DNA of 64,000 nt from Candidatus Gastranaerophilales bacterium. Lineage in GTDB: Bacteria; Cyanobacteriota; Vampirovibrionia; Gastranaerophilales; Gastranaerophilaceae. Both the position numbers and the translations under genes were made by a program. Location of the stretch: positions 1 to 64,000 of the forward strand of contig CALUTJ010000004.1 in assembly GCA_944323685.1 (NCBI GenBank), written 5' to 3'. Under the pieces are notes generated by a model. The model was not told the origin of the DNA. It ran no database searches and worked only from the letters and a program-made list of their open reading frames with translations. Positions 23,723 through 32,599 of the stretch are shown here, piece by piece (position 1 is the first letter of the stretch; each line of letters begins with the position of its first letter).

Positions 23723-25060
23723 TTATTTACCTATGCAAAAATGTTCAAAGATATTTTCGAGAATCTCGTCGGTTATAACCTCGCCGGTTATTTCATCCAG
23801 CGCAAGCAAGGCAGCTTTAATGTCTATTGAAATCAGATCTTGAATTTCGCCGTTTTGTACGGCAATGAGTGCATTTGTCAATGATTTTTTTGCGTTATTA
23901 AGGCACTCCTGCTGTCTTTGGTTTGTTACAAACTCTGTTTCGAGAGCATTTTTATCAAGCACAGCCTCTTTAATTTTTTCTTTTAATTCATCAATGTTGT
24001 AACCTGTTTTAGAAGATATATTCAAGGCTTCGGGGTTTGGAACTTCCGCTAAATCCGCTTTAGATGCTATTTTTATATGCGGCTTATGCTCTATCATCTC
24101 ATATATCAGTGCATCGTTTGCGTCAAAACCCTTACTCCAATCAAAAAGGAAAAGAATCAAATCCGCATTTTCCACACAGTTTTTTGTGTACTCAATTCCG
24201 ATTGCCTCAACTTTGTCCACATCGCTGTTATCTCTAATACCTGCCGTGTCAATCAGTGTGACAGGAATACCGTCAACATCAATCGATTCCTGAATTACAT
24301 CCCTTGTCGTGCCAGGAATATCTGTTACAATCGCACGTTCAAGGTTGAGTAACGCATTAAATAGTGAAGATTTGCCCGCATTCGGACAGCCGGCTATTGC
24401 AATTTTTATCCCCTGACGCATGATATTTGAGGCGTTTGCCGTTTTTAAAATTTTGTCAATCGCAGAGAGATTCTTTTCAATTTCTTCTTTTAAATATGAA
24501 TATTCAGGCTCAACTACATCCTCGGGAAAGTCTACCGCCGCAATTATACGAGAGTACAGTGTAAAAATTGATGATTTTATTGTGGAAATCTCTTTAGTTA
24601 ACGCTCCTGACAGGTTGTTGGCACTTTTTTGCGCAAAATCTGTAGTTTTTGCGTGAATAATATCAAGCACCGCTTCTGCCTGAGAAAGGTCTAACTTTTT
24701 GTTTAAAAATGCTCTTTTAGTGAATTCACCGCGCTGCGCAAGCCTTGCACCGTTTTTTATTGTTAAATCAAGAATTTTTTTTACAACATTAGGCCCGCCG
24801 TGCCCCTGAAATTCTACCACATCTTCGCCCGTATAGCTGTTAGGAGCTTTGAAGGGAAGGACAACAACCTCATCAATTTTCAGACCGTTATCGCAAACCC
24901 AGCCATGATTAATTTTGCCCGGCTGCAAATCGGGCTTTGAAAACATTTTAATAGCGATATCAAAGGCCTTGCTGCCTGAAATCCTGACTATGCCTACTCC
25001 GCCAGTACCGAGTGGTGTTGCGATTGCTGAAATTGTCTCAAATTCGTCATTAATATTCAT
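23723..25060 (-). CDS. mnmE: tRNA modification GTPase MnmE
   Basis: Works with MnmG to modify U34 of tRNAs (cmnm5U/nm5U) in the cytoplasm. The N-terminal ISAIATPLGTGGVGIVRISG and VVEFQGHGG are the folate-binding domain. The inserted G domain has G1 GCPNAGKSS (about residue 222), G2 DIPGTTRD, G3 DTAG and an ASKAD G4. The C-terminal FCIGK is invariant and intact. The ATG at 25060 is preferred over an upstream TTG because the conserved N-terminus starts just after it; 445 aa is normal. Confidence 0.95.
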   Translation of the reverse strand: MNINDEFETISAIATPLGTGGVGIVRISGSKAFDIAIKMFSKPDLQPGKINHGWVCDNGLKIDEVVVLPFKAPNSYTGEDVVEFQGHGGPNVVKKILDLTIKNGARLAQRGEFTKRAFLNKKLDLSQAEAVLDIIHAKTTDFAQKSANNLSGALTKEISTIKSSIFTLYSRIIAAVDFPEDVVEPEYSYLKEEIEKNLSAIDKILKTANASNIMRQGIKIAIAGCPNAGKSSLFNALLNLERAIVTDIPGTTRDVIQESIDVDGIPVTLIDTAGIRDNSDVDKVEAIGIEYTKNCVENADLILFLFDWSKGFDANDALIYEMIEHKPHIKIASKADLAEVPNPEALNISSKTGYNIDELKEKIKEAVLDKNALETEFVTNQRQQECLNNAKKSLTNALIAVQNGEIQDLISIDIKAALLALDEITGEVITDEILENIFEHFCIGK

Positions 25061-25453
25061 ACCACGGATTGTAGTATCAACAAGGTTTTTATGCAAATGT
25101 AAAGAAATGTTACTACTGTATTGTTTAAAAAGGCAATTATTTAATAAGTAAATACTTTATATATATGTAAGAGATAAACAAATAAACCGAGAGAATAATT
25201 TTTTTCAACATAACATACACTGACCTACCACACTAACCTACACACTTACTTACACACACACGAGGAATCAAAAAAGATTCGACGGGATTCAATTATTGAA
25301 TCCCTTTTTTTTATGCACAAAATAAACATTTATAAAAATGCCGAACCTGAAATGCATGATATGTATATAATGAAAAATCTACAAATTTATAACTTTTATT
25401 TGCAAATTTTAAGAAATATTACAAAAATTTTTTTAAAAACCCTATAAAACTGC
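25061..25453. other. AT-rich intergenic region, possible small RNA
   Basis: Between mnmE and rpsT. A C/A-rich stretch around 25205-25265 (CACTGACCTACCACACTAACC) leads into GAGGAATC/GATTC pairing and then a perfect terminator hairpin at 25284-25312. No coding frame of note is present. The arrangement could be a short non-coding transcript on the plus strand. Confidence 0.35.
25284..25312 (+). terminator. Rho-independent terminator upstream of rpsT
   Basis: GGGATTCAAT / ATTGAATCCC followed by eight T residues. No annotated gene precedes it on this strand, so it implies an unrecognised transcript. Confidence 0.8.
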
Positions 25454-25481
25454 TTGTAATCCGTTTTTCATTGTTTATAAT
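25454..25481 (+). promoter_or_regulatory. Promoter of rpsT
   Basis: TTGTAA (25454-25459), 16-bp spacer, perfect TATAAT (25476-25481). The leader of roughly 110 nt before the start codon is long for a small ribosomal protein gene and may hold an autoregulatory structure. Confidence 0.6.
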
Positions 25482-25598
25482 AATATTACTCACCAAACCT
25501 CTTTGCAGATTCTGGGGGCTGCTTACAATCACATAAGACCTTAATCAGTCTGAGACAAGTCAGCCCGTACATTATGCAAATGAAAGGAAAACAAAACA

Positions 25599-25868
25599 AT
25601 GGCTAATATTAAATCCGCTAAAAAAAGAGTTCTTGTAGCTGAAAGAAACAGATTGAAAAACGTTGCTGTGAAATCTGAAATCAAAACTGCTGTAAGAAAA
25701 ACTTTAGAATTAGCACAAGCCAAAAACGAAGCAGAATTGAAACCGGCTTTGAGCCATGCATACAAATTGTGTGACAAAGCAGTTTCTAAAGGCGTTTTGC
25801 ACAAAAACACCGCTGCCAGAAAAAAATCAAGATTAACTTTGGCTGTTAACAAACTGTTAGCAAAATAA
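25599..25868 (+). CDS. rpsT: 30S ribosomal protein S20
   Basis: Primary 16S rRNA-binding protein of the small subunit, 89 aa, highly basic. Family hallmarks are the N-terminal MANIKSAKKR, then RNRLKNVAVKSEIKTAVRK, and the C-terminal GVLHKNTAARKKSRL. An AAAGGA site precedes ATG. It is a single-gene unit with its own promoter and terminator. Confidence 0.97.
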   Translation: MANIKSAKKRVLVAERNRLKNVAVKSEIKTAVRKTLELAQAKNEAELKPALSHAYKLCDKAVSKGVLHKNTAARKKSRLTLAVNKLLAK

Positions 25869-25887
25869 GTCAGTCAAAACTTGAAAT

Positions 25888-25922
25888 AAAACGCCTTCTT
25901 GAATTACTGGAGGGCGTTTTTA
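25888..25922 (+). terminator. Terminator of rpsT
   Basis: AAAACGCC / GGGCGTTTTT stem just after the rpsT stop, with a T-tract. Confidence 0.75.
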
Positions 25923-25944
25923 TTTTGCTGAAATAATTTAGACT

Positions 25945-25977
25945 AAAAAAGCACACTTTAATAAGGTGTGCTTTTTA
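25945..25977. terminator. Terminator of the omega-like gene
   Basis: AAAAAAGCACAC / GTGTGCTTTTT forms a perfect stem, with T-tracts on both strands. It lies 25 bp beyond the stop of the minus-strand gene. Confidence 0.8.
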
Positions 25978-26002
25978 GTTTAAAACTTTGTAGAAAATTA
26001 TT

Positions 26003-26254
26003 TTAGCCAACGAGTCTGCTTTCGTCAGATTCTGAAGCTTTAACCATAATTGCGTGTTCAACGGGATTTTCTTTTTTTATTGAATTATCAAACCCGTATT
26101 CATCAAAACCTAACTCGTCTTTAGGTTTTTTCATCTGGTATTCGTCAACCAATTTTTTTGCCAATTCCGCAATTTCATAAACTAATTGATATCTGTTTTC
26201 GCAGTTTTCATTCAATTCCCATGCTACCTTAATTATTTGATTTTGATGAGTCAT
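26003..26254 (-). CDS. rpoZ: Probable RNA polymerase omega subunit
   Basis: 83 aa from the ATG at 26254, which has GGAG six bases upstream. The pattern ENRYQLVYEIAELAKKLVDEY corresponds to the omega motif NRFxLVxxAAxRAxxL, and NPVEHAIMVKASE corresponds to the second conserved block (KPVxxAIxEIA). The rest is divergent, as is common for omega in the cyanobacterial branch. Omega helps assemble beta-prime and can bind ppGpp. The identification rests on these two blocks only. Confidence 0.6.
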   Translation of the reverse strand: MTHQNQIIKVAWELNENCENRYQLVYEIAELAKKLVDEYQMKKPKDELGFDEYGFDNSIKKENPVEHAIMVKASESDESRLVG

Positions 26255-26338
26255 TCTATTCTCCAAAACTAAAAAAATAATAAAATACTGACATTATTAA
26301 CTATAATATAAGAGCAAAACAATATCAATAAGATATTT

Positions 26339-27508
26339 TTAAAGATTTGTATAGGTCATAAAATTGTAAATCAATGAAGAAGCCGCAACAATAAAGTCTT
26401 TGCCCTGCGGTGAATTATACGGCCTGTTAACAAGCATAACGACAATATATCTTTTGCCGTTCGGCGTAAAGACAACACCGGCATCACCGAGCATTTTGCC
26501 GATATCACCTGTTTTGTGAATAAATATTGCATCCTTAGGCAAACCAGCCTGAATCAGCCTGTTGTTGTGAACGTGACCCATATAATCAATCATCTTTTCT
26601 CTTGACTTGAGAGAAAGAAAGTTTGTATTGTCAATGTTATATAACAGCGTGGCCATTTCTTTTGCGGTAGTAACATTTGTACCGACAAGGTCGGGGAGCC
26701 AGTCGTTTATTCTGGTTTCTTTCATACCCCATTTTCTTAAAGACCTGTTCATTGCATTCATACCGCCTGTCGCAGACAGAAGTATATTGGTTGCAGAGTT
26801 ATCCGATTCTGTAATCATAACTCTTGCAAGGTCGTCAACCGTATAAACAGTTCTGCTGCCTTTAAACTGCAAGCTGCCCGAGCCTTCGGATTTGTAATAA
26901 TCCGTCATTGCAATCTTATCATTAAGTTTTATTGTACCGGCATCAATTGAGCGGAATAATTGTATCAAAACAGGAATTTTGATTATGCTTGCCGTTGCGT
27001 AAACCTCGTTTGAACGCAAATCTGCATGTTTGCCGGATTCATAATCCCACACGTATATCGATGGTTTGAGAGAAGGATATGCTGCTGCAAGGTTGTTCAA
27101 TTTAGATTCCAACAAAGTCAAATGGTAAGTTTCGTACAATTTTTGCATTTGAGGCTTATTGGACTGAGTTCCCTGTAAAAAGTTCATCCCCAGAATATGG
27201 CTGTTGTGCAAATAATTTGATGTTGGATATGCAATCTGTGCCAAATCTGCTTTTACGAGCGGATATTTGTTTGTACGGGTTAACAATGGTCTTGTTACCT
27301 GATTGTAATACACCGGCACCACGTACACTACAAACACCGCCAGAAGAACTATATTCAGCAAAAAAGCAATGGGATTTGCTTTACGTTTAGTTGTTTTTTT
27401 ATGCCTGACAAGCGCAGGTCTTATATTAGTCGTATATTTTGTTCCATGCGCTGTTGTATAGTTAGTGTATCCCTTTATATAGTCGCTTTTATACTGTGGC
27501 CTTGCCAA
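26339..27508 (-). CDS. Membrane-anchored serine hydrolase, penicillin-binding/class A beta-lactamase fold
   Basis: 389 aa from a TTG at 27508 with GGGGG upstream; a TTG five codons earlier is the alternative. One transmembrane helix near residues 46-67 is followed by an extracytoplasmic domain. Active-site motifs are SIIK (SxxK, in ATASIIKIPV), SDN (TESDNSATN) and KTG (IHKTGDIG). The omega-loop equivalent reads TRINDWLPDLVG, where class A beta-lactamases have WEPELN; the deacylating Glu and the Asn are replaced by Leu and Val. It is therefore more likely a peptidoglycan enzyme or a penicillin-binding sensor than a beta-lactamase. Confidence 0.85.
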   Translation of the reverse strand: MARPQYKSDYIKGYTNYTTAHGTKYTTNIRPALVRHKKTTKRKANPIAFLLNIVLLAVFVVYVVPVYYNQVTRPLLTRTNKYPLVKADLAQIAYPTSNYLHNSHILGMNFLQGTQSNKPQMQKLYETYHLTLLESKLNNLAAAYPSLKPSIYVWDYESGKHADLRSNEVYATASIIKIPVLIQLFRSIDAGTIKLNDKIAMTDYYKSEGSGSLQFKGSRTVYTVDDLARVMITESDNSATNILLSATGGMNAMNRSLRKWGMKETRINDWLPDLVGTNVTTAKEMATLLYNIDNTNFLSLKSREKMIDYMGHVHNNRLIQAGLPKDAIFIHKTGDIGKMLGDAGVVFTPNGKRYIVVMLVNRPYNSPQGKDFIVAASSLIYNFMTYTNL

Positions 27509-27761
27509 AGTAATATCCCCCAAAATCTGATTATAATATTCGATATTATTATAATAAAATCATTATGTTTATTATTCCATACAGCATTTACAGTATATAA
27601 CGGGCTGAAAATGCGTCAGTAATACAATAGCATAACTTTTTTGTTAAAACCAAAGAATTTACATTAATTAATTATTGTACAGTTCGTATAAATTGATTAT
27701 ATACATTTACAAACACATTTGGTATTATAAGAATAACAGTAAAGTACAAGGACATTTTATT

Positions 27762-28640
27762 ATGAAAAATATTGTAATTTTCAGCGACAGAGATTCTGCT
27801 CAATTAAACGAACTTCTTGCAAATAATGAAGAATATGATGTCAGGGTTATGGGCGTTGATGAAGCCAAAGACGCTCAAAAATTTAATCCTTCGGCTCTTA
27901 TATTCAATTGTTCTATCGAAAAATTAAAAGAAGTGTCTATGGTTACAAAGCTGCCTGCACCGGCCTTGATTGTTGCGGACAAATTTAACGATGACATTAT
28001 TTTCAGAGGTGATTCTTACGATTATGTAACAACCCCGCTTGATGAAAAAGAGCTTAACTTAAGATTAAAAAATCTTTTGAAAATAAAAGAATTAAAAGAA
28101 ACAATCAATCAGGTATCTACTACAGACGCATTGACAGGTCTTCACAACAGAAAATTTTTGCACGAACGTTTAGAGGCTGAAATCTCCCGTTCAAAAAGAT
28201 ATGATACCAAATTAAGCTGTCTGCTTCTTGATATTGACTTCTTTAAGGTCGTAAACGATATGTACGGATACGACTGGGGTGATGTTTTGCTTAAAAAGAT
28301 AGCTGAAATGCTCAAAGGTTTTATAAGAAAAGAAGATATCTTAACCAGATACGGTGATGAAGAATTTATCGTTCTTTTGCCTAATACGCCGGAAGAAAAC
28401 GCTTTCTTATTTGCTGAAAGATTCAGAAGAGAAATCGAAAAAATGGAGTTTATTCCCGCAGGCGAAGAAGAAAGACACCCGATTACAATCTCCGGCGGTA
28501 TCGCATCTTATCCTTTCTTGCAGAATGTTGAAGAAGATGCAAATACTCTCATCAGGTATGCTGAACACGCATTGTATAATGCTAAAAAACGCGGAAAAAA
28601 CAAAATTGTTATGTTCTCGCAAATTAACATAGAATACTAA
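27762..28640 (+). CDS. GGDEF-domain protein with receiver-like N-terminus
   Basis: 292 aa from the ATG at 27762. Residues 1-105 look like a response-regulator receiver fold, but the usual phospho-Asp strand reads ALIFNCS, so phosphorylation is unlikely. Residues 115-285 form a GGDEF domain with DALTGLHNRKFL and DIDFFKVVND. The signature is GDEEF (198-202) instead of GGDEF/GGEEF, and the inhibitory site RKED (189-192) is kept. It is either a diguanylate cyclase with altered activity or a c-di-GMP-binding protein. Confidence 0.88.
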   Translation: MKNIVIFSDRDSAQLNELLANNEEYDVRVMGVDEAKDAQKFNPSALIFNCSIEKLKEVSMVTKLPAPALIVADKFNDDIIFRGDSYDYVTTPLDEKELNLRLKNLLKIKELKETINQVSTTDALTGLHNRKFLHERLEAEISRSKRYDTKLSCLLLDIDFFKVVNDMYGYDWGDVLLKKIAEMLKGFIRKEDILTRYGDEEFIVLLPNTPEENAFLFAERFRREIEKMEFIPAGEEERHPITISGGIASYPFLQNVEEDANTLIRYAEHALYNAKKRGKNKIVMFSQINIEY

Positions 28641-28651
28641 TTATAAATTTT

Positions 28652-28680
28652 AAAAAGCCCCGGATTACGGGGCTTTTTTA
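28652..28680. terminator. Bidirectional terminator
   Basis: AAAAAGCCCC / GGGGCTTTTTT between the convergent GGDEF and TOPRIM genes. Confidence 0.88.
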
Positions 28681-29700
28681 TAACTCTTTTATTTTATCAA
28701 TAATTTCTTTAATCTCGTCTGTTAAATCAGTTTTATATTTTAAATTTAAAGCCAGCTCTTTTGCAAATTCCGCTTTTTGAAAGTCACCAAGCTCATGTAT
28801 TCTGAAAAATTCAGCAAGAATCTTTGTCATTGGTGCATTTTGCTTGAAATCGGCAAGTGATGACTCACAAATGTTCTTATAACTGTTGTTAACCGTGCGT
28901 TTTATCAAATTGAGAGAGAATATATCCTCAAACTCACCATGCCGGATAAGATAAATATCATCAATATCTCTCAAAACTGGCAAAATCGTTTGTGCCGTTG
29001 CCTGTGCATCCGCATCTAACAGAATAAAAACAGGTATTTTAAGTTCGTTTTTTAATTCACAGTATAATTTTGGCACCTGATTTTTTCCGCCTGCTCCGAG
29101 TAATTTCACACCGTATTTATAAAAATCGTATCCGTATAGCTTTGCAAATTCCGGAAGCAGTATTTCCTCGGTTACTCCTTCGCATAATATGACTTTTTCT
29201 ACAGGAAAAAGCAGGTTATATTTTTGCCTTAAATCCTTAGTATCAATTGACGGTTTTTCTTGCAGTTTTAAAAGGTATTTTAAATTTACTGGCAAATTAT
29301 CATAATTACACTGTCTGTTTATTATTGAAATTACCCCGTTTATGTTTAATTTAGCTTCAATTAGGCTTTTTAAACTGTCTGTCATTTCATAAGTGTTATA
29401 AATATCATTATTTACTGCATTATTAAAGTTTAAGTCCGCCGCAGCCTCAGGCAGGTATTGTTTTACGGATTCATTCCATATTGTTTCAATCAGTGATACA
29501 AAAATTTTTGTATCAAGTTGTGCAATCTGTTTTTTAGACAGTTTCGGGCATAACAGATATTTGCATAAAATATCCGTAAAAACTCTGTTATACTTAAATT
29601 CAGGATACTTAAAACGTGTAAGCCTGTCTAAAGAAAGTATTAAATTTTCTTGTGAAACCGGCAAAAATTTGATTTTTGTTGTATCTAAATCTTTTATCAA
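28678..29700 (-). CDS. TOPRIM-domain protein, OLD-nuclease-like C-terminus without ATPase
   Basis: 340 aa starting at TTG (no good ribosome site; no better start seen). The C-terminal half holds a TOPRIM fold like that of OLD-family nucleases: VILCEGVTEEILLPEFAKLYG (conserved Glu), VFILLDADAQATAQ (Asp-x-Asp) and HGEFEDIFS. The N-terminal half is helical, with no Walker A or ABC signature, so the SMC-like ATPase of true OLD proteins is absent. It may be a stand-alone DNA nuclease in repair or phage defence; no partner gene is adjacent. Confidence 0.7.
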   Translation of the reverse strand: MIKDLDTTKIKFLPVSQENLILSLDRLTRFKYPEFKYNRVFTDILCKYLLCPKLSKKQIAQLDTKIFVSLIETIWNESVKQYLPEAAADLNFNNAVNNDIYNTYEMTDSLKSLIEAKLNINGVISIINRQCNYDNLPVNLKYLLKLQEKPSIDTKDLRQKYNLLFPVEKVILCEGVTEEILLPEFAKLYGYDFYKYGVKLLGAGGKNQVPKLYCELKNELKIPVFILLDADAQATAQTILPVLRDIDDIYLIRHGEFEDIFSLNLIKRTVNNSYKNICESSLADFKQNAPMTKILAEFFRIHELGDFQKAEFAKELALNLKYKTDLTDEIKEIIDKIKEL

Positions 29701-29811
29701 AACTTTAAACTATTATAAAAATTTGTTAACATTACTTATAAATTATAGCAAAAAAAGCAAATTTTAATATGTTCGGGTTTTAAACATATAGAAAAAGGTG
29801 GAAAATTAGAA

Positions 29812-31239
29812 GTGTATAATATTTCAGCATTAAACAATAACAATGTATATATGCCGAAAACACAGATTCTTAACGGGTTGAACGGTGTTTCACACAAAAC
29901 TGCAACAAATCCGGTTGCAGCGTCTTCTGTGCAAAACTCAGCTTATATTCCGCAATTTTCAGCATCTGCCTTCGGCGCAACTCAGATAAGAACCTCACTT
30001 TCCACCAGAGAAGAAAAGAATAAATACAATGAAATTTCCTCGATTGTAGATAAAAAAACACGTAAGGATTTGCAGGAGCTTTTAAAAAACGGAAAATTGC
30101 TCAGCACTAATTCTAATGACGGAACAACCACATTGGATAATTTATACACTATAGCTACCGTAAAAAGGGCACAGGGATTAGATAAAGCCAATATTATAGA
30201 GGAAACAATCCGCTCAATTAAACACCCGTTTAGCATACCTCAAAAATTCGGAGATATTCCGTTTAATATGCAGACTGAAATCATTAATCACGAGAAATCG
30301 CAGGGAAAAAACATCTCCTCATATGATCTTGATGTAAAATCCAGTACCTGTCCGGCAGCAAGCATAGAGTTCAACCTTGCGCACAAAATGCCGGCGGAAT
30401 TTGCGAGAATGGTTGCAGGTCTTACGTCAGAGGACTTGTGCGTAACTAAAAGAATTAACGTAAATGACTTATCTCAGGGGCTTTTGGATACTGTCTGGAT
30501 GTTAAACGAATTTGGTACGGAACACAAGCTGGAAAACTGGAATACACTTGTTGTCAAGCTCAGACCTGACAGAAACGCAATAATAAGGGCAAGAATCCAA
30601 AACTCATATAAAGACCCTGACGAACGTTCACTTGTGGATGTGCTTATGCAGTCAACATTTATGAACATAGGTGCACAGAACACATACGATTCACTTATTG
30701 ATAAAAGAATACCGAAATACAACGATGATGACAGCGGATTAATCGATATTGAAAAGAACTTTGCCGAAGAGCTTGCAACAGGCAAAGGCAAAGTTTGTGT
30801 AACATATCAAAAAATAGATGATAACGGAAAACTTATCGGCTATGAATGCGACCAGAGCGAAACTCTTGCACATATACAAAATACCCTCAATCAGGGTGAT
30901 AACGTTATTATCGGCTACACCTACTGCGACAGCGACAACAATGTAATTGGCGGACACGAAATCACCATAATCGGTATCGAAACCGACAAAAAAGGACAAA
31001 AATATTTTATCTGTAACGATACGGATGACGGCATACCCGATCCGATAAAATACCGCGTAGATGATTTATTGCCCAAAATCCACCATGCCGGCATACCGAA
31101 ATCTGTTCTTGTAGATAATGTCGAATTTATTGAAGGCTGGCGCGAATTGCTGCAAATATACAAAGAAACAAAAGCCCAGCAGGAGGTTCAATACGCAATA
31201 AACGGCAACAGATTAACTGTGTTGAATCAGGCCGCATAA
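29812..31239 (+). CDS. Candidate papain-like cysteine protease/effector
   Basis: 475 aa starting at GTG after AAAGGTGG. The first 60 residues are Asn/Ser/Ala rich and disordered, ending IPQFSASAFGAT. A Cys180 in SSTCPAASIEF, His382 in GGHEITIIGIE and Asn402/Asp403 in YFICNDTDDG occur in the order and setting of a papain-like triad: Cys at a helix start, His in a strand, then the Asn/Asp strand. No signal peptide is present. I do not recognise the family; secretion by a non-Sec route is possible given its tag-like N-terminus. Confidence 0.65.
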   Translation: MYNISALNNNNVYMPKTQILNGLNGVSHKTATNPVAASSVQNSAYIPQFSASAFGATQIRTSLSTREEKNKYNEISSIVDKKTRKDLQELLKNGKLLSTNSNDGTTTLDNLYTIATVKRAQGLDKANIIEETIRSIKHPFSIPQKFGDIPFNMQTEIINHEKSQGKNISSYDLDVKSSTCPAASIEFNLAHKMPAEFARMVAGLTSEDLCVTKRINVNDLSQGLLDTVWMLNEFGTEHKLENWNTLVVKLRPDRNAIIRARIQNSYKDPDERSLVDVLMQSTFMNIGAQNTYDSLIDKRIPKYNDDDSGLIDIEKNFAEELATGKGKVCVTYQKIDDNGKLIGYECDQSETLAHIQNTLNQGDNVIIGYTYCDSDNNVIGGHEITIIGIETDKKGQKYFICNDTDDGIPDPIKYRVDDLLPKIHHAGIPKSVLVDNVEFIEGWRELLQIYKETKAQQEVQYAINGNRLTVLNQAA

Positions 31240-31292
31240 ACAGGTGAGTGCTTCCGGTTATTCTGTTCAACCCGAAACCCCTTGTTGTTTTT

Positions 31293-31859
31293 TTATTTGT
31301 CTACATAATCTCTTGCGCAATCAAACATGGAATCCACAAGTCCCTGATTTGTTTGAAGATTCATACCCGCACTCTGAAGGAGCTGTCTGGCTCTTTGTTC
31401 CCAGAACGGATAAATTTCTTCTTTATCAATATCAAGTATTTGTGCAATAAGTGTCAATTCCTTCCAATCAAGCGGAATTGGCCTTGCCCCGCGCAAGATA
31501 TCGACAATTTCCACTCTTTTCTTTCTCGGAAAACTTTTTAAAAGCTGTACGGTTGAAATCCCTTTATCTTTTTGGTGTTCCCTTAAAAATTCAACAGCCT
31601 CGTCAATTATTATCGGCTCCTGAGGAATTTTATATTCTACAAATTCTTCGGGTTCAATATCCATTACGGTTGCTATTCTTTCAAGAGTAATTCCCCGTGT
31701 TGAAAAAGGTATGGCGTTGTCTATGAGATTGTATACATATGAGAGTGTTACTCCTATCATTTCAGCAAAATCTTTTTTATGTAAATGGTTTGATTCTAAA
31801 AAATGAGCCACCTTTTCACTGCTTTTAAGATTAACTATTGCTTTGCTTTTGGTTGACAT
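31293..31859 (-). CDS. XRE-family helix-turn-helix regulator
   Basis: 188 aa. An HTH domain at about residues 17-72 (HKKDFAEMIGVTLSYVYNLIDN, then LERIATVMDIEPEEF) is followed by a second similar helical block at about 100-160 ending LTLIAQILDIDKEEIYPFW. It thus looks like two XRE-type units in tandem. A GGAGGGG site lies upstream of ATG. It is convergent with the papain-like gene; the targets are unknown. Confidence 0.8.
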   Translation of the reverse strand: MSTKSKAIVNLKSSEKVAHFLESNHLHKKDFAEMIGVTLSYVYNLIDNAIPFSTRGITLERIATVMDIEPEEFVEYKIPQEPIIIDEAVEFLREHQKDKGISTVQLLKSFPRKKRVEIVDILRGARPIPLDWKELTLIAQILDIDKEEIYPFWEQRARQLLQSAGMNLQTNQGLVDSMFDCARDYVDK

Positions 31860-32036
31860 TCGACCCCTCCGTCCCTAAAATATATAAAGTATTTCGAAAA
31901 TTTATTTGAAATATTATTTTTTCTATTATAGTGATAAACTGTTTCAATCTTTTTGTTATTGGTAAAAAGTATGTAACGTTTGGAGCTATCTTATTTATCT
32001 GAAAACTTAAACATATATTTATACGGAAAATTTACT

Positions 32037-32597
32037 ATGAAACTTATTGCAGGACTGGGAAACCCCGATGATAAATACAAATTCACACGGCATAACGCCG
32101 GTTTTATGGTGCTTGACTATTTAAAATACCGGTGGGATTTTGATTATAAATTTGAATCAAAATTTAACGCAGAAATGTCTAAAATCAACCGTAACGGTGA
32201 AACACTTATTATGCTGAAACCGTTTACATATATGAATCTTTCGGGACAATCGATTATTGCTGTTATGAATTTTTATAAAATCCCTAAAGAGGATATCCTG
32301 ATAATTTATGATGATATAACAATGCCGGTCGGGAAAATGCGTTTTAGGGCAAAAGGCTCGGATGGCGGGCATAACGGCATTAAATCGATAATTAAAGTTC
32401 TTGGCGGCGACAACAATTTTGACCGCCTGAAAATAGGTATAGGCCCCCAGCTCAACCTGCCATCGGAAGTTTATGTACTGCAAAACTTTACGCAAGAACA
32501 GCTTGAGGACTTAAAAGAAGTCTTAAAGACTGCTCAATCTGCCGTTGAAACCTACCTCGAACAGGGGCTGCAATCTGCACAGACCCGATTTAATTAA
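32037..32597 (+). CDS. pth: Peptidyl-tRNA hydrolase
   Basis: Releases tRNA from peptidyl-tRNA in the cytoplasm; 186 aa from the ATG at 32037 (the frame stays open upstream, but the family starts at MKLIAGLGNP). Hallmarks are GLGNPDDKYKFTRHNAGF with the catalytic His, KPFTYMNLSGQS, and DDITMPVGKMRFRAKGSDGGHNGIKSI. The stop is immediately followed by a family A repeat. Confidence 0.95.
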   Translation: MKLIAGLGNPDDKYKFTRHNAGFMVLDYLKYRWDFDYKFESKFNAEMSKINRNGETLIMLKPFTYMNLSGQSIIAVMNFYKIPKEDILIIYDDITMPVGKMRFRAKGSDGGHNGIKSIIKVLGGDNNFDRLKIGIGPQLNLPSEVYVLQNFTQEQLEDLKEVLKTAQSAVETYLEQGLQSAQTRFN

Positions 32598-32599
32598 AT

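Noticed and set aside
26339-27508. Class A beta-lactamase (resistance gene)
   Set aside because: The Glu and Asn of the omega loop are replaced, so hydrolysis of beta-lactams is not supported.
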